A DNA stretch of 64,000 nucleotides from an uncultured Mycobacteriaceae bacterium (GCA_902826815.1 CADEGF010000004.1:138400-202399), one strand, 5' to 3'; shown: positions 13,626-25,200, numbered from the stretch's first letter. Translations and numbers: made by a program. Notes: a model not told the origin generated them from the sequence alone.

Positions 13626-14006
13626 ATGAGGCGCATCCTTGCGCGTGCGGTCGTGCTCCTGGGATCGTTCGCGATTGGACTGTTGTTGGCCGTGTGGGTC
13701 GTTCCCGGAGTATCGATGTCTGCTTCGGCGTTCATCATCGCGGTTCTGGTGTTCTCGGCCGCGCAGGTTGTCCTGACCCTGGTGATCTTGAAGTTGCCTC
13801 ATGGCTACGCGTCGCTGCTCCTCGGAGGTAGCGGCCTGGCAGTGACCTTTCTGGCGTTGGGGCTCGCCGCGGCATCGACACACGGGCTCACCATCGACGG
13901 CACTCCGTCCTGGCTGGCGACCGCCCTCATCGTGTGGCTGGTGACCACCATCGGGGCCATTTCGCTGCCCGACGTCTTGGCTGGCGAACCCGTCGGCTCG
14001 ACCTGA
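13626..14006 (+). CDS. Small four-helix membrane protein, phage-holin-like superfamily
   Basis: A 126-residue hydrophobic protein. Four transmembrane segments are readable: about 3-23, 29-52, 58-80 and 93-113. The layout resembles the mycobacterial phage-holin-family (superfamily IV) membrane proteins, whose role is unknown. The ATG at 13626 (MRRILARAV) is preferred because the first helix then starts near the N-terminus with positive charges in front; in-frame GTG 13587 and ATG 13602 are longer options. It follows accD4 by about 60 bp in the same direction. No function can be assigned. Confidence 0.7.
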   Translation: MRRILARAVVLLGSFAIGLLLAVWVVPGVSMSASAFIIAVLVFSAAQVVLTLVILKLPHGYASLLLGGSGLAVTFLALGLAAASTHGLTIDGTPSWLATALIVWLVTTIGAISLPDVLAGEPVGST

Positions 14007-14092
14007 CATCGCGACGACGTCCAAATCGAACCTTTCGCGGCTGACGAGTCGTTAGCATTTGGCTATCCCGTCCGACCAGTCAGGGAGACGCG

Positions 14093-14404
14093 ATGGGCGA
14101 CACGCACCACGATCCGAGCGACCATTCCCGGACCACGCAACCACACGCCGGCATCGTCATGAAGGACAACTTCTTCTGGCCAGGGTTGGTGCTCTTCGCA
14201 GTCGCAACCTTCGGGCTGATCACGACGGTGGCGGCGGCCGCTTACGGGCGCTACGAGTGGGTGACGTCGACGGTGGTCATCGCTGTGCTCGGCGTGATCG
14301 CCGGAGCGCTGTGGTTCGTCGTGGAACACCGTCGGGTAAGACTGATCGACACGCAGCGGCATACCGCTGCGAAAGATGGCGTGCCGCCCGACGTCGCTGA
14401 TTGA
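14093..14404 (+). CDS. Small two-helix membrane protein of unknown function
   Basis: A 103-residue protein with a His/Asp-rich hydrophilic start, two transmembrane helices (about 28-50 and 57-77) and a polar tail. A good ribosome-binding site (AGGGAG, ending six bases before the ATG) supports the start. The stop overlaps a possible TTG start of the next gene, so the pair is probably co-transcribed. The family is not recognised; the hydrophobic pattern and the codon use, which is like that of the neighbours, argue for a real gene. Confidence 0.7.
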   Translation: MGDTHHDPSDHSRTTQPHAGIVMKDNFFWPGLVLFAVATFGLITTVAAAAYGRYEWVTSTVVIAVLGVIAGALWFVVEHRRVRLIDTQRHTAAKDGVPPDVAD

Positions 14405-14451
14405 AGCAGCTGTCGGTTCCTGCTGCCGATCTGGCGCACTACGATGCCGAT

Positions 14452-14910
14452 GTGACCGACCCCGCCCAGATTCTGAAGCATCCGGCGGTGACCGTCGCCG
14501 CAGGCGCGGTCTCAACCGCGGCCGGGGTGGCAGGGCAGGCCTACCTGGCCGTTGAGCGGCTGCCACTGCTCGGACCTCAGCTACGTCGGGGTCGAGCGGA
14601 TCTGGCGCGACGCGGTGAGATCGTTATCGACCAGAGCATCGAGCCCGTCAAGGCGATCATCGCCACCGTCGCCGCGCAGGTGGTGGAACTGGTGCTCGAC
14701 GAGCTCGACCTGAACAACCTGGTCCGTGAGCGCATCGACCTCCTCGGCCTTGCCGACGAGGTGATCGACGGTGTCGACCTGCGGGCGATCATCAGACAAT
14801 CGACCGCGACGGTGACCGCCGATGTGATGTCCGATGTGCGCGGCCAGAGTGAGCGCGGCGACGACTTGGTGTCCGGTTTCGTCGACCGGCTCCTCGGCCG
14901 CCAACAGTGA
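14452..14910 (+). CDS. Conserved hypothetical helical protein upstream of RDD gene
   Basis: A 152-residue protein from the GTG at 14452; a TTG at 14401 overlapping the previous stop would add 17 residues. After a short alanine/glycine-rich hydrophobic segment (about 12-35) the rest is amphipathic helix with many Val/Leu/Asp, such as VVELVLDELDLNNLVRERIDLLGLADEVIDGVDL, typical of mycobacterial proteins found beside RDD-family membrane proteins. Its last codon overlaps the GTG start of that RDD gene, indicating translational coupling. Function unknown. Confidence 0.7.
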   Translation: MTDPAQILKHPAVTVAAGAVSTAAGVAGQAYLAVERLPLLGPQLRRGRADLARRGEIVIDQSIEPVKAIIATVAAQVVELVLDELDLNNLVRERIDLLGLADEVIDGVDLRAIIRQSTATVTADVMSDVRGQSERGDDLVSGFVDRLLGRQQ

Positions 14911-15377
14911 CCGAATTCGAACAGCCGCGCGTCGCGGGCATCGTCAGTCGAGGCGTCGCGGCGATCATCGACTTGACCGTGGTCGGCGTTGTCATCGGCC
15001 TGCTGTATCTGGGTCTGCTGCTCAGCAGGCTCATCTTCAACCCCACTGCGTTCCAATTGCCTGCGGTGGATGTGCTGTTCTCGAGCGCGGCCGTGCTGTT
15101 CATCTCAACGCTGTATCTCGCTGGCGCATGGTCGGTTTCTGGCTGCACGGTCGGGGCGGTGGTGATGGGCGTTCGGGTGGTCGGTCGGCGATCCGATCGC
15201 GTGCCACCCGTCGTCGCCGTGCTGCGGGCCGCCGCGTGTGTGCTGTTCCCGATCGGGCTGGCCTGGGTCGCCGTCGACAAGCGCAGGCGCTCCGTTCAGG
15301 ACATCGTGTTCCGCACCCGGGTGCGCTATGTAGACAAGGCACCCCGCGAACCAGAAGGCTCGCGGGGTGCCGGGTAA
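14907..15377 (+). CDS. RDD family membrane protein
   Basis: RDD-domain protein of 156 residues. The hallmark is the R-x-D-D-like arrangement at the first helix (SRGVAAIIDLTVVGVV) followed by two more hydrophobic segments (about 52-72 and 102-120). Proteins of this family are possible transporters or membrane scaffolds; the substrate is unknown. It starts with GTG inside the GTGA overlap with the previous stop. The final codons form the left arm and loop of a hairpin that separates it from the convergent katG. Confidence 0.85.
   Translation: MTEFEQPRVAGIVSRGVAAIIDLTVVGVVIGLLYLGLLLSRLIFNPTAFQLPAVDVLFSSAAVLFISTLYLAGAWSVSGCTVGAVVMGVRVVGRRSDRVPPVVAVLRAAACVLFPIGLAWVAVDKRRRSVQDIVFRTRVRYVDKAPREPEGSRGAG
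15338..15371. terminator. Hairpin between convergent RDD gene and katG
   Basis: Perfect 12-bp inverted repeat (15338-15349 and 15360-15371) around a 10-base loop. It overlaps the last codons of the RDD gene and ends 17 bp before the katG stop. The symmetrical GC-rich stem without a T-run suits a bidirectional terminator for two genes that converge with 11 bp between their stops. Confidence 0.7.
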
Positions 15378-15388
15378 ATCAGGTACTG

Positions 15389-17605
15389 CTACTTCTCCAG
15401 GTCGAACCGGTCGTTGTTCATCACCTTGACCCATGCGGCGACGAAGTCCTCGACGAACTTGTCCTTGCTGTCTTCCTGCGCATAGATCTCGGCGATATTA
15501 CGAAGCACCGAGTTCGAGCCGAACACGAGGTCGTTGGCGGTGGCCGTCCACTTGACCGCGCCCGAGGAACGGTCCCGTCCCTCATAGACGTTCTCGACCG
15601 TCTCCGACGGCTTCCACTCCGTGCCCATGTCGACCAGGTTGACGAAGAAGTCGTTGGTCAGCGCGCCCGGCTTGTCGGTGAACACGCCGTGCTTGCTGCC
15701 GCCGTGGTTGACGTTGAGCACCCGCAGACCGCCGACCAGCACCGCCAACTCCGGAGCGGTCAGGTCGAGCATGTACGCCTTCTCGACCAGAAGCTGCTCC
15801 AACGGCGCCTTCTCGCCAGGACGCACGAAGTTGCGGAACCCGTCGGCCCGCGGTTCGAGCACCTCGAACGAGTCGACGTCGGTCTGCTCCTGCGAGGCGT
15901 CGGTACGACCGGGCGCGAAGTGCGCGTCGATCTCGAAACCTGCGTCGCGGGCAGCCTTTTCCACCGCCGCCGTGCCGCCGAGCACGATCAGGTCGGCCAG
16001 CGAGACGTTCTTGCCGAAATCCTGCTGGATCTTCTCGAGCACCGGCAGCACCTTCGCCAGCTCCGACGGTTCGTTGGCCTCCCAGTCCTTCTGCGGCTCG
16101 AGGCGAATCCGCGCACCGTTGGCGCCACCGCGCTTATCGGTGCCGCGGAAGCTCGCTGCCGACGACCACGCCGTCTTCACCAGCTGCTGCACGGACAACC
16201 CCGAGTCGAGCAGCTTGGCCTTGAGCGCCTTGATGTCGGCCTCGTCGATCAGCTCACCCTCGACAGCGGGAACCGGGTCCTGCCACAGCTGCGGCTCTGC
16301 GATCCACGGGCCGAGGTAGCGGTCGATCGGGCCCATGTCGCGGTGCATCAGCTTGTACCAGGCCTTGGCGAAGGCCTCGTCCATCTCCTCGGGGTGCTCG
16401 GCCCACCGACGCGTGATCTCGCCGTAGATCGGGTCCACCCGCATCGAGACGTCGGTGACGAGCATCGTCGGCTTACGGCCCGGGCCGCCGAACGGATCCG
16501 GGATGATGTCCCCGGCGTCCTTCGCCTCGAACTGCCACGCACCGCCGGGGCTCTTCGTCAGCTCCCACTCGTGGCCGTACAGCGTCTCGAGGAAACTGTT
16601 GTCCCACTTCGTCGGCGTCGGCGTCCACACGACCTCCAGGCCGCTGGTGATGGTGTCGCCGGCCTTGCCCGAACCGAACGGGCACTTCCAGCCCAGGCCC
16701 TGCTGCTCGATGGGGGCACCCTCGGGCTCGGGTCCCATGCCATCGTCGGGGCCCGCGCCGTGCGTCTTGCCGAGGGTGTGGCCGCCGACGATCAGCGCCG
16801 CGGTCTCCTCGTCGTTCATCGCCATCCGGCCGAACGTCTCGCGAATGTCATGCGCGGCGGCAATCGGATCCGGCTTGCCCTCCGGGCCTTCCGGGTTCAC
16901 GTAGATCAGGCCCATGGTGGTGGCGCCGTACGGTTCGGCCAGCGTGCGGTCGCTGTCGTTCGTCCCGCCGTAGCGCTGGTCGGTGCCCAGCCAGGTGTCC
17001 TCCTGGCCCCACAACATCTCCTCGGGCTCCCAAATGTCCGCGCGGCCGAAGGCGAAGCCCAACGTCTTGAAGCCCGCCGCCTCCAGCGCGGCGTTGCCTG
17101 CGTACGCGATCAGGTCGGCCCAGGAGATCTTGTTGCCGTACTTCCGCTTGAGCGGCCACAGCAGCCGGCGCGCCTTGTCCAGGCTTGCGTTGTCGGGCCA
17201 GCTGTTGAGCGGGGCGAAGCGCTGCGCGCCCTGCCCTGCGCCGCCGCGGCCGTCGTGGATACGGTAGGTCCCTGCCGCGTGCCAGCTCATGCGGACGAAC
17301 AGGCCGCCATAGCTGCCGTAGTCGGCGGGCCACCAGTCCTGCGAGGTGTTGATCAGCTCGATGACGTCCCGCTTGAACGCCTCGACGTCGAGCTTCTTGA
17401 ACTCCTCGGCGTAGTCGAAGTCCGCACCGAGTGGGTTGCCTTTCTCGTTCTGCTTGTGCAGCACCGACACGTCCACCTGGTCGGGCCACCAGTCCTGGTT
17501 CTTCCGTGGAGCGTGCGATTTGGGTTGCGGTGCATCGATTGCCGGGTTCTCGCTATCGCTTCCGCTGGCGGTAGCGCTGCTAGAGGTGGTCGTGCTATCG
17601 GACAC
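15389..17605 (-). CDS. katG: Catalase-peroxidase
   Basis: Bifunctional heme catalase-peroxidase of 738 residues (740 in M. tuberculosis). It destroys hydrogen peroxide and is the activator of isoniazid. N-terminal active site [11 protein letters not shown] carries Arg105, Trp108 and His109; Tyr235 and Met261 complete the covalent Met-Tyr-Trp adduct; proximal His276 is in [10 protein letters not shown]. Ser321 in [10 protein letters not shown] matches Ser315, the common isoniazid-resistance site, so the wild-type residue is present. The C-terminal duplicated domain covers about 440-738. Start is GTG. It follows furA by 37 bp as in other mycobacteria. Confidence 0.97.
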   Translation of the reverse strand: MSDSTTTSSSATASGSDSENPAIDAPQPKSHAPRKNQDWWPDQVDVSVLHKQNEKGNPLGADFDYAEEFKKLDVEAFKRDVIELINTSQDWWPADYGSYGGLFVRMSWHAAGTYRIHDGRGGAGQGAQRFAPLNSWPDNASLDKARRLLWPLKRKYGNKISWADLIAYAGNAALEAAGFKTLGFAFGRADIWEPEEMLWGQEDTWLGTDQRYGGTNDSDRTLAEPYGATTMGLIYVNPEGPEGKPDPIAAAHDIRETFGRMAMNDEETAALIVGGHTLGKTHGAGPDDGMGPEPEGAPIEQQGLGWKCPFGSGKAGDTITSGLEVVWTPTPTKWDNSFLETLYGHEWELTKSPGGAWQFEAKDAGDIIPDPFGGPGRKPTMLVTDVSMRVDPIYGEITRRWAEHPEEMDEAFAKAWYKLMHRDMGPIDRYLGPWIAEPQLWQDPVPAVEGELIDEADIKALKAKLLDSGLSVQQLVKTAWSSAASFRGTDKRGGANGARIRLEPQKDWEANEPSELAKVLPVLEKIQQDFGKNVSLADLIVLGGTAAVEKAARDAGFEIDAHFAPGRTDASQEQTDVDSFEVLEPRADGFRNFVRPGEKAPLEQLLVEKAYMLDLTAPELAVLVGGLRVLNVNHGGSKHGVFTDKPGALTNDFFVNLVDMGTEWKPSETVENVYEGRDRSSGAVKWTATANDLVFGSNSVLRNIAEIYAQEDSKDKFVEDFVAAWVKVMNNDRFDLEK

Positions 17606-17642
17606 AACATTCCTTCCGGGAGTGGGTTTAACAGGGCTGTGA

Positions 17643-18101
17643 TCACGGGTGTGATCGCGAAACTTGTTGTGCTGCCGTGCAGTCGGGGCACAGGCCCCAG
17701 TAGATGACCTCGGCCTCGTCGATCGAGAAGCCGGCGAGGGAGCCGTCCTCGTCGGCGGCGATCAAGCACGGAGCGTCACCGACTGCGCAGTCCACGTCGG
17801 CGATGACACCGCAGGAACGGCAGACGACGTGGTGGTGGTTGTCGCCGACTCGCGATTCGTATCGCGCGACGGAGCCGGACGGCTGAATCTTTCGCAGCAG
17901 GCCGGCCGACGTCAGCGTGCTGAGCGAGTCGTAGACGGCCTGATGGGACACGTCGGGCAGATCCGCGCGGACGGCCCTGATGATCGAGTCGGTGTCGGCG
18001 TGCGGATGGGTGTGCACAGCGTCGAGGACCGCGACGCGGGGACGGGTCACGCGTAGGGCGGCTCCCCGCAGCATCTGCTGGAATTCTTCTGCCGAGGGCA
18101 C
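17643..18101 (-). CDS. furA: Fur-family redox/iron regulator of katG
   Basis: FurA of 152 residues (150 in M. tuberculosis), repressor of its own operon with katG. A winged-helix domain (about 1-80, [13 protein letters not shown] recognition region) precedes a metal-binding part with HHHVVCRSC (Cys94, Cys97) and CPDC (Cys138, Cys141). The GTG at 18101 was chosen because [11 protein letters not shown] matches the family's start and because a promoter places transcription at or next to this codon; upstream in-frame codons lie in the promoter and the preceding gene. Confidence 0.93.
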   Translation of the reverse strand: MPSAEEFQQMLRGAALRVTRPRVAVLDAVHTHPHADTDSIIRAVRADLPDVSHQAVYDSLSTLTSAGLLRKIQPSGSVARYESRVGDNHHHVVCRSCGVIADVDCAVGDAPCLIAADEDGSLAGFSIDEAEVIYWGLCPDCTAAQQVSRSHP

Positions 18102-18136
18102 GTCAAAAGTCTTATCCCTTTTCTGGAATAAGTCAA
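18102..18136 (-). promoter_or_regulatory. Leaderless furA promoter with overlapping dyad operator
   Basis: On the minus strand a -35 TTGACT (18131-18136) and a -10 TAAGAC (18109-18114) are separated by 16 bp, which puts the start of transcription near 18101-18102, at the GTG of furA. A 22-bp dyad (18111-18132; arms CTTATTCC and GGGATAAG, one mismatch, six-base centre) fills the spacer and touches both boxes. This agrees with known leaderless, FurA-autorepressed furA-katG promoters. The operator assignment is inference from position and symmetry. Confidence 0.75.
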
Positions 18137-18142
18137 GAAAAT

Positions 18143-19057
18143 CTACAGGGCGCTTATCTCGAGCCAGTCGTCGACCATGAACGCGTCGCCACGCGCCACC
18201 ACGGTGGCCCCGCCATGTCCGGGATAGTGCGCGGGAATGACCGGTGCGCGGCGTCTGGAAGCCTCGGTGAGCACGCGCTTGCGCGTCACCGCAGCGGCGT
18301 CGAAATCCTCGTCGAACGCGCACGGATCCGACGGCCTGTGCAGCTGCAGCGGCGAATGAGTGAGGTCGCCGACGAAGACGGCAGGCTTACCTGCGTCGAG
18401 CCACAGCACCGATGAGCCGGGTGTGTGACCGGGTGCAGGCCGCAGCCGCAACGATTCACTGATCGCATAGTCGTCTGACCACAGCTCGATCTGTCCCGCC
18501 TCGTCGACGGGCGCGACGCTGTCCTCCCACACAAGGCGGCTGCCTGCCTGGCGGGCCTGTTCGTCCTCGGTCCGCGCAGGAGGCCGCGCATCCTCGTTGT
18601 CCGGGTGGAAATACCGGTAGTCGGCCTCGGGGATGAGGTACCGCGCGTTTGGAAAGGTCGGGACCCAGGAATCGCCGTCCCGCTTGGTATTCCACCCAAC
18701 GTGGTCGGTGTGTATGTGCGTGTTGACGACGACGTCGACGAACTCGGGCGTCACCCCGGCGCTTGACAGTTCGCGCAGGAAGTCGGTGTTCAGATGGTCG
18801 AGCGGGGGCATCGCCGCGCGATCGCGATCGTTGCCGACACCGGTGTCCACCACCACGGTCAGGCCGTCGACTTCGACCACCCAGGTCTGCATCGCGGCTC
18901 GCCAGTGATCGCTGCCCCAGAATGTCGGCGAGTACTCCGGCGCCAGCTCCTGCCACGCCGACTCCGGAGTCTGCGGGAACACGCTGCGCGGAAGGTCGAT
19001 GGGGAGCTCGACGACGCGGGTCAGCGTCGCTGCGCCCAACTTCGCACGGTCGGCCAC
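18143..19057 (-). CDS. MBL-fold metallo-hydrolase
   Basis: Metallo-beta-lactamase-fold hydrolase of 304 residues. The metal site is clear: HIHTDHVGW (His114, His116, Asp118, His119), the glycine-rich HTPGSSVLWLD with its histidine, the FVGDLTHSP aspartate and a late AHYPGHGG. The general form is like lactonases or quorum-quenching enzymes (AttM/AidC type), but the substrate cannot be predicted. It begins 17 bp after the embB stop in the same direction, so it may be read from the emb operon; its end abuts the furA promoter. Confidence 0.85.
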   Translation of the reverse strand: MADRAKLGAATLTRVVELPIDLPRSVFPQTPESAWQELAPEYSPTFWGSDHWRAAMQTWVVEVDGLTVVVDTGVGNDRDRAAMPPLDHLNTDFLRELSSAGVTPEFVDVVVNTHIHTDHVGWNTKRDGDSWVPTFPNARYLIPEADYRYFHPDNEDARPPARTEDEQARQAGSRLVWEDSVAPVDEAGQIELWSDDYAISESLRLRPAPGHTPGSSVLWLDAGKPAVFVGDLTHSPLQLHRPSDPCAFDEDFDAAAVTRKRVLTEASRRRAPVIPAHYPGHGGATVVARGDAFMVDDWLEISAL

Positions 19058-19074
19058 ATCCGCACCCTACGACG

Positions 19075-22000
19075 TTATGCGCCGACCCGAATCCTGTTGG
19101 GCTTCCACAGCCCGCTTCGTGTCGCGGTGCCGAGTTCGATCTCCGCCGGTTGTGCCTCGACTATGGTGTCGAACTTGCGCAACGACCCCCAGTCGCGGCC
19201 CCAGTCGCGTGACAGGTAGGTCGCCATCACATGGGCACGCAACAGCAGGTCGGAGATTCCGAGCAGGCCGCCGTTGCGGCCGTCCTGCCAGGTGTCGGTG
19301 TCCTGCTTTTTCGCCGTGTAATCCGGCGTGATCCGGAAGTTGGGGACCTCGGTGACGCCGTTGGCGTGCAGCATCGGCTGCTGGCACGGGAATGCCAGCC
19401 CGACCGCCCAGTCCATCAGCACCGGCTGTTGGGACCCGACGTACTCCTGCAGCGAACGCACCTCGGGTACCCGCGGCGGCGTGACGGCGATCCAGTCTCC
19501 TGGCGTCAGCGAAAGATCTTCGGCGACAACGCGAACCGCAACCGCATCGGCCGGGATCTTCGAGCGCGGGAACCGCAGATTTCGCCACGAGGGGGCGACG
19601 GCGATGTCGTCGGGTACCAGCCGGCCGCCTGGCACAGGGGCGCCGTCGGGTCCAGGCAGCGCATATTCCAATTCGACGGTCTGCCCCTCGGTGAGCCCGT
19701 TGAGCACACTGTTGCCCGTAATGGTGCCCGCGGCCGTGATCACCACGAGCGGGTGGGCATCGTCGGGGGGCGGCAACTGGTACCAGGCCGATGCCAGCTT
19801 GCTCTGCTGCTGCGCGCTTTCGGCGTAGGTGCCCGCGACGGGGACCTGCGCCGGATCGAGCCCGTAGGGCAGCGGCACCGTCGACCCGTTGACGCCTTCG
19901 GTCTTGCGCTTCACGGGCGCATCCCAGTCGTAGTCGGTGCCGGGCATCGGCAAGGTCACCCGAATCGCCTCGGCCACAATGTGATCGGGCACGCCGTTGG
20001 GGGAGAATCCGACGGGCTTCTCGCCGCCCAGCGGGCCGAGCGGGCCGTAGTTCCCTGGCAACGGCGCCATGAAACCGTCGTTGGTGTCGGGTTCGACGAG
20101 GACGTCGTCGGCCAGCCCGCAGCCGCCGGCGAACGCCCGCAGGTTGGCCCAACCGTTGGAGTAGGTCGGGTACTGCCGCACGACGCCGACCACCATCGAG
20201 GCGACGAACACCACCACCATGAATGCGGCCGCGAATGTGATCGGCGCGGTGGTCAACGCGCGCGCGATGCGGCTCTCACCGCGGTCGCGCGGCGCGAAGT
20301 GTAGCCACAAGGTGTAGATCGCGGACAACGCGAACAGCGCGAAGAAAATTGTGCTGACGGTGATTCCGCCGATTTTCGGCATCGCATTGTTGAACGGAAC
20401 GCCGAAGCTCGAGACGTACCACCAACCGTTGGTCGACGAGAAGCACAGCGCGAGCAGGAACAGCACCGCGGTCACCGCCGTCATCCGGTTGCGCGACCAG
20501 CGCAGCACCTTGGGCGATACCAGCACGGTGGCCAACGCCGCCATCGCCGCGCCGACCGCGGCGAACAGCCCGAAGTGGTGCACCCACTTGGTCGGGGTGA
20601 ACATCAGGAAGAACATGGTGCCGAAGATGATGCCCATCAGCCGCCACGCCGGACCGCGGGCGACTCCGGGAATCCGCTTGCGCCGCAACAGCACGAACAT
20701 CGACATGAACAGGCTCAGTGCCGCCACCAGGAAGCCGAACCTCCGCGACAGCGAGCCGTCCACCGTCGGCAGGAACAGGTAGTAGTAGCGCAGGTTCTCG
20801 GTGTACCACGCCTGGCTCGGACCGATGTCGGTGCGAATCCTGGTCGCCTCCAACACCGTTGCCAGCGTCTGGTCGGCGAATACCACCGTCAGCACCACGG
20901 TGCCTGCGGCGAGCAATGGCGCGATGAGCGGCCATGTGCCGACGATGCGATGCCTTCGCACCAGGATGCGCAGCAGCGGGCGACCGCCTGCGAGCAGAGC
21001 GGCCACCGCGATCAGCCCGGTCGGCTGAATGCCGAGGGTGAACGCGGCCGCGATCACGGCCAGCGCCGCAGGCGTCATCCGGCCCGAGATGATGGCCCGC
21101 TCGATCAGCACATAGGTGATCAGCGCGCCGACGGCGATCTGACCCTCGGGCCGCAGTCCGTTGTTGAACGGCATCCAGGCCGCGAGGAGGACCAGGCCTG
21201 CCGCCCACAGCGCGGGCTTCGAGGATGCGACCGCAGGCCCCAGCCGTGGCAGCACCTCGCGTGACAGCAGCAGCCAGCACACCAGCGCGGAGATCAAGTC
21301 AGGCAGGCGCATCCAGATGCTTGCGTCGCTGACGTGGGTCATCAGCGCCAGCAGGTTGTAGTACCAGCCGAACGGGTCCTCGGGGCTGCCGAACCATCTG
21401 AAGTAGTTGGACATGTAGCCGGCGTGGTCTGCGACGCGGGCCATGCCGAGGATGTATCCGTCGTCCGACGAGTTGGCCCCCGCCACGTGCCAGAACAGGA
21501 ACGTGACAACCACCACGACGTCGGCCGCGCTGAAGGTGCGCCAGCGCGCCGGGATCAGGCTGTGCATGCGTCTGCCGTCTAGGCGGTCGAGGCGCCACAG
21601 CGCGATCAGCGCGACGATGGTCGCCGCGATGGCGCCGAGCATGGCGGCCAGCTTCAAAGCGGTTGGCTTGGTCGAGAACCGGGTGTCGATGGTGGCCGAC
21701 ACCGACAGCCCGGGCGGTGCTGGGCCGACGAGGTCGGTGAAGATGCCGACGATCTGCGGGCGCAGGTTCGGATCGGCGAATCCGGTGCGCTGCTCCTTGC
21801 CGGTGGTCGGATCGGTGAGCCCGACGAAGGTGGCGAACGTGCCTGCGTCGGTGGAGATGACCTCGATCCGCTGGCAGTTCGGTGCAACGACACGCGACCG
21901 CTGCACGCTTGCCACCACGACGTTGCGGTCGGTGATGTCCACGCGCTGCGGGGTGACGTTGACGAACAGCCCCGCCAGCGCGGCCTCCTTGCCGCCCTTC

Positions 22001-22257
22001 GGTGCGGTGCTGAGCACCGTGCCGCCGTTCGGCGGCATCGAGCGGATCACGTCGCACGGCACCGTCACCGTCATATCCGTCGGCACCTGTGTAATCAGCG
22101 GCGCCGTAACATCATTGAGCTGACCGTTCTGCGGCCAGTTGAGTGTCGCGGTCGTCTGTACCACCGGCAGCAGCGGGGTGGCCACCGAAAGCACGAAGCC
22201 GATCAGGCCCGCGATCGTCGCGACCCAGCGCGTCACCTTGATGTTCTCGTCACTCAT
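19075..22257 (-). CDS. embB: Arabinofuranosyltransferase EmbB
   Basis: GT-C arabinosyltransferase of 1060 residues that works with EmbA on the non-reducing arabinan of arabinogalactan, using decaprenyl-phosphoarabinose. N-terminal text ([17 protein letters not shown]) is EmbB-specific. The catalytic pair SSDDGY has Asp265/266, offset 34 from Asp299 of M. tuberculosis. Met272 in [10 protein letters not shown] and Gly372 in RPEGQIAVG match Met306 and Gly406, the main ethambutol-resistance sites, both in susceptible form. About 13-15 membrane segments precede a periplasmic carbohydrate-binding C-terminus (about 690-1060). The ATG overlaps the embA stop by four bases. Confidence 0.97.
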   Translation of the reverse strand: MSDENIKVTRWVATIAGLIGFVLSVATPLLPVVQTTATLNWPQNGQLNDVTAPLITQVPTDMTVTVPCDVIRSMPPNGGTVLSTAPKGGKEAALAGLFVNVTPQRVDITDRNVVVASVQRSRVVAPNCQRIEVISTDAGTFATFVGLTDPTTGKEQRTGFADPNLRPQIVGIFTDLVGPAPPGLSVSATIDTRFSTKPTALKLAAMLGAIAATIVALIALWRLDRLDGRRMHSLIPARWRTFSAADVVVVVTFLFWHVAGANSSDDGYILGMARVADHAGYMSNYFRWFGSPEDPFGWYYNLLALMTHVSDASIWMRLPDLISALVCWLLLSREVLPRLGPAVASSKPALWAAGLVLLAAWMPFNNGLRPEGQIAVGALITYVLIERAIISGRMTPAALAVIAAAFTLGIQPTGLIAVAALLAGGRPLLRILVRRHRIVGTWPLIAPLLAAGTVVLTVVFADQTLATVLEATRIRTDIGPSQAWYTENLRYYYLFLPTVDGSLSRRFGFLVAALSLFMSMFVLLRRKRIPGVARGPAWRLMGIIFGTMFFLMFTPTKWVHHFGLFAAVGAAMAALATVLVSPKVLRWSRNRMTAVTAVLFLLALCFSSTNGWWYVSSFGVPFNNAMPKIGGITVSTIFFALFALSAIYTLWLHFAPRDRGESRIARALTTAPITFAAAFMVVVFVASMVVGVVRQYPTYSNGWANLRAFAGGCGLADDVLVEPDTNDGFMAPLPGNYGPLGPLGGEKPVGFSPNGVPDHIVAEAIRVTLPMPGTDYDWDAPVKRKTEGVNGSTVPLPYGLDPAQVPVAGTYAESAQQQSKLASAWYQLPPPDDAHPLVVITAAGTITGNSVLNGLTEGQTVELEYALPGPDGAPVPGGRLVPDDIAVAPSWRNLRFPRSKIPADAVAVRVVAEDLSLTPGDWIAVTPPRVPEVRSLQEYVGSQQPVLMDWAVGLAFPCQQPMLHANGVTEVPNFRITPDYTAKKQDTDTWQDGRNGGLLGISDLLLRAHVMATYLSRDWGRDWGSLRKFDTIVEAQPAEIELGTATRSGLWKPNRIRVGA

Positions 22258-25200
22258 GGCAGCGCCCTGATCGGACCGTTACGCGTCCACCCGCGCACGG
22301 TCACCGAGCCCTGGTCGATCGCGGCGTCGGGCGCCTCGGATTCGGGCACCAGCCGGAAGTAGCGCTCGATGGCGCCCCAGTCGCGGTACCAGTCGTCGCG
22401 CAGATACGACGGCACGCTGTCCGACCGGAGCAGCGCCTTGGTGATCAGCAGCGGTCCGCCGTCCTCGCCAGCCTGCCACTGGTTCGACGACACCACCGTC
22501 TGCTTGAGGTTCGGAAGAATGCGGTACTCCGGGAGTTGGGCCACGCCGAGGTGTTCCGACGCCGGCCGCTGGCACGGGAAGTTCGCCGCCGTCGCGATGT
22601 CCATCAGCACAGGGGTTTCGGATCCGAGCATCTGCTGTGCGGTCTCGAGCACCGGCACCCGTGGCGGGGTGAACGCGAACCACTGGTCGGTCGACAGGTT
22701 GGGATCGTCGGCGACGATGCGCACGACGTTGGTCTCCGGCGGCGCCCACGCCAACGGGAAACGCAGGTTGCGCCAAGCCTTCTGCATGAAGATGTCGATC
22801 GGCTGGACCTGCCCGAGCGCCTGGTACGAGCCGTCCGGTCGGTGCACACCCCACTGCAGCTTGAGCGACTGCCCGTAGTTGAACGAGCCGTCCTCCTCGT
22901 AGTACCAGATCGCACCGGCGGCGGCGACCGTCACCAGCGGACGGTCCGGCGTGCGCGCAGGCAGTTCGTACCAGGATGAGGTCGCCTTTGCCGCAACGGT
23001 GTTCTCGTCGTAGCTGCCCATCACCGGCGTGCGCTTGGGGTCGAGGCCGAACGGCAGGAAGACCCGCGACCCGTTGACGCCTTCTGGGCCGTACCCGCCG
23101 CTGGTGCCCGCGGCGTAGCCGACGCCGACGTTCGGCTTGTTGGGCGAGCCGTCGGAGTTGACCGTTCCCGGGTTGGACGTCACCGGTTCGGCGGGTTCGA
23201 GGGTGTCGCTGACACCGTTCGGGTTGAATCCGACCGGGTTCTCGCCGCCCAGCGGGCCGTACTCGCCGAAACGCTGGCCCGGAACCGGTTGCAACATACC
23301 GGCATTGGTGTCCGGCTCCACCAACACGTCGTCGGCCATCGCACAGCTGGTGCTGCTCAGCCCGGACGCCAGCGCCTGGGCGTTGGCCTTGGCCGTGGTG
23401 TAGACGGGATAGCGCTGCGCGGCACCCTTGGCCATCGAGCCGACCTCGAGGACGACCATGATGACCGCCACCACGAGCAGCGGGGTGGATGCGAGCGCGC
23501 GATTGCGGCCGGTGTTGGCGACCTCGGTGTGGCCCGCATAGTCCATCCGGAAGTGCAGCCAGCCCGCAAGCAGGCCCGTCCCGATCGCCAGCACCAGGAA
23601 GATGAAAGTGACCGGCACACCGGCGATCACCGGCTGCTTGTCGAACCACGGCACCCCGTAGTTGCCGACGTAGAACCAGGCGTTGATCCCCGATGTCGCC
23701 CAAGCCAGGATGAACAGCAGCGCGGTCACGTAGACGGCGAGGTTGCGTCGGGTGTGCAGGCCGACGCGCGCGAACACGAACGCGGTCACCGCGCCGAGAG
23801 CCCCTGCGAGGCCTGCGAATGCGCCGAACTGCACGGCCCACTTCGTGGGCGTGAAGGTCAGCAGCAGCAGTCCGACCGCGGTGGTGCCGATCAGCCGCCA
23901 CACCGGACCCGACGCGACACCGGGCAGGCTGCCGCGCCGCAGCAGCACCGTGATCATTCCGAACAGGCAGAGCAGCATCACCAGTACCGCGAACCGGCGG
24001 GTAAGCGAGGAGTCCGCGCTGTCCTCGACGGTGAGGAAGTAGTAGCGCAGGAACTCCTGGTACCACGCGATGGTGGGGCCGACGACGTACTTGATGCGCG
24101 CGGACTCGGCGACCGTGGCCAGTGTCTGATCCCGGAAGACGATCACGAAGATCAGCGACAACGCCGACAGTAGAGTCGCCAGCGGGGCGAGGAGTCCGTC
24201 GGACGGGCGGCGGTATCGGATGTTACGGGCAATTGCCCTGGCGCCCACCAGGATCGGAGCGAGCGCGATGAGGCCCTGCGGGGCGGTCGTCACGCTGAAC
24301 ACCGCGATGACGATCGCCGCAGCGGCGGGCCACAGCCTGCGGGTCCCGATGGCGTTCTCCACAAGAACCCACGCAGCGACGGTGCCGAACGCGATGATCG
24401 GCTCTGGCCGCAGCCCGTTGTTGAACGGCAGCCACGCGGCCAGGAACACCGCGCCTGCCGTCAGCACGGCCACCCGGTTGATGGCGACCCGTCTGCCGAG
24501 CCGTGGCAGCATGCACCGGCTGATGATCAGCCATGTCGCGATCGCGACCGCGGTGGCGGGCAGCCGCATCCAGACCCCGGCCGTGCTGATCGATGAGAGG
24601 TGTGCGAGCACGCTCTGGTACCAGTCGAACGGCGCCTCGCTTGCGCCGAAGAACCGGTAGTAGTTGGCGGTGTAACCGGCGTCCGCCGAGACGCGCGCGA
24701 TCGTCAGGTTGTAACCGTCGTCGGACGTGGTGGCGCCGATGATGTGCCACAACCCCAGCGTGCCGATCACGCCGATATCGGTGATCCAGGTGATGAGTCC
24801 GGCGCGCAGGAAGCGGCGCCATGCGCCGGCCACCCGTCTGCCTCCGGTCCTGTCCAGCACCGCCATCGCCACGATGGACGCCAGCACCGATACGACGCCG
24901 AGCACCATCGCGGCAAGCTTCAGCGCCGTCGGCGTGGTGATGAAGCGGGTGTCGACGTCGATGCGTGCCGACAACCCCGCCTGTGGGGCCACCTTGAGGT
25001 CGGTGAAGATCCCGGCCACCTGAGGCTTGTTCTCCGGGGCGAGCGTCCCCGTGGAGCCGGGAATCCCGACGAAGTCGGCGCCCACCTGCCCGGGGTTGGC
25101 CCAGATGTGCAGCGCGCGGCAGTTGCCTGCGGCGACCGCGGACCGTGGTGCCGCCGCGGCGACCGAATCACGGAACGCGACGAACACGGTGTCGGCGTTG

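Noticed and set aside
14834-17707. 957-codon open frame on the plus strand opposite katG
   Set aside because: Runs antisense through katG; composition is Arg/Val/Leu-rich without any domain, a typical GC-rich shadow frame.
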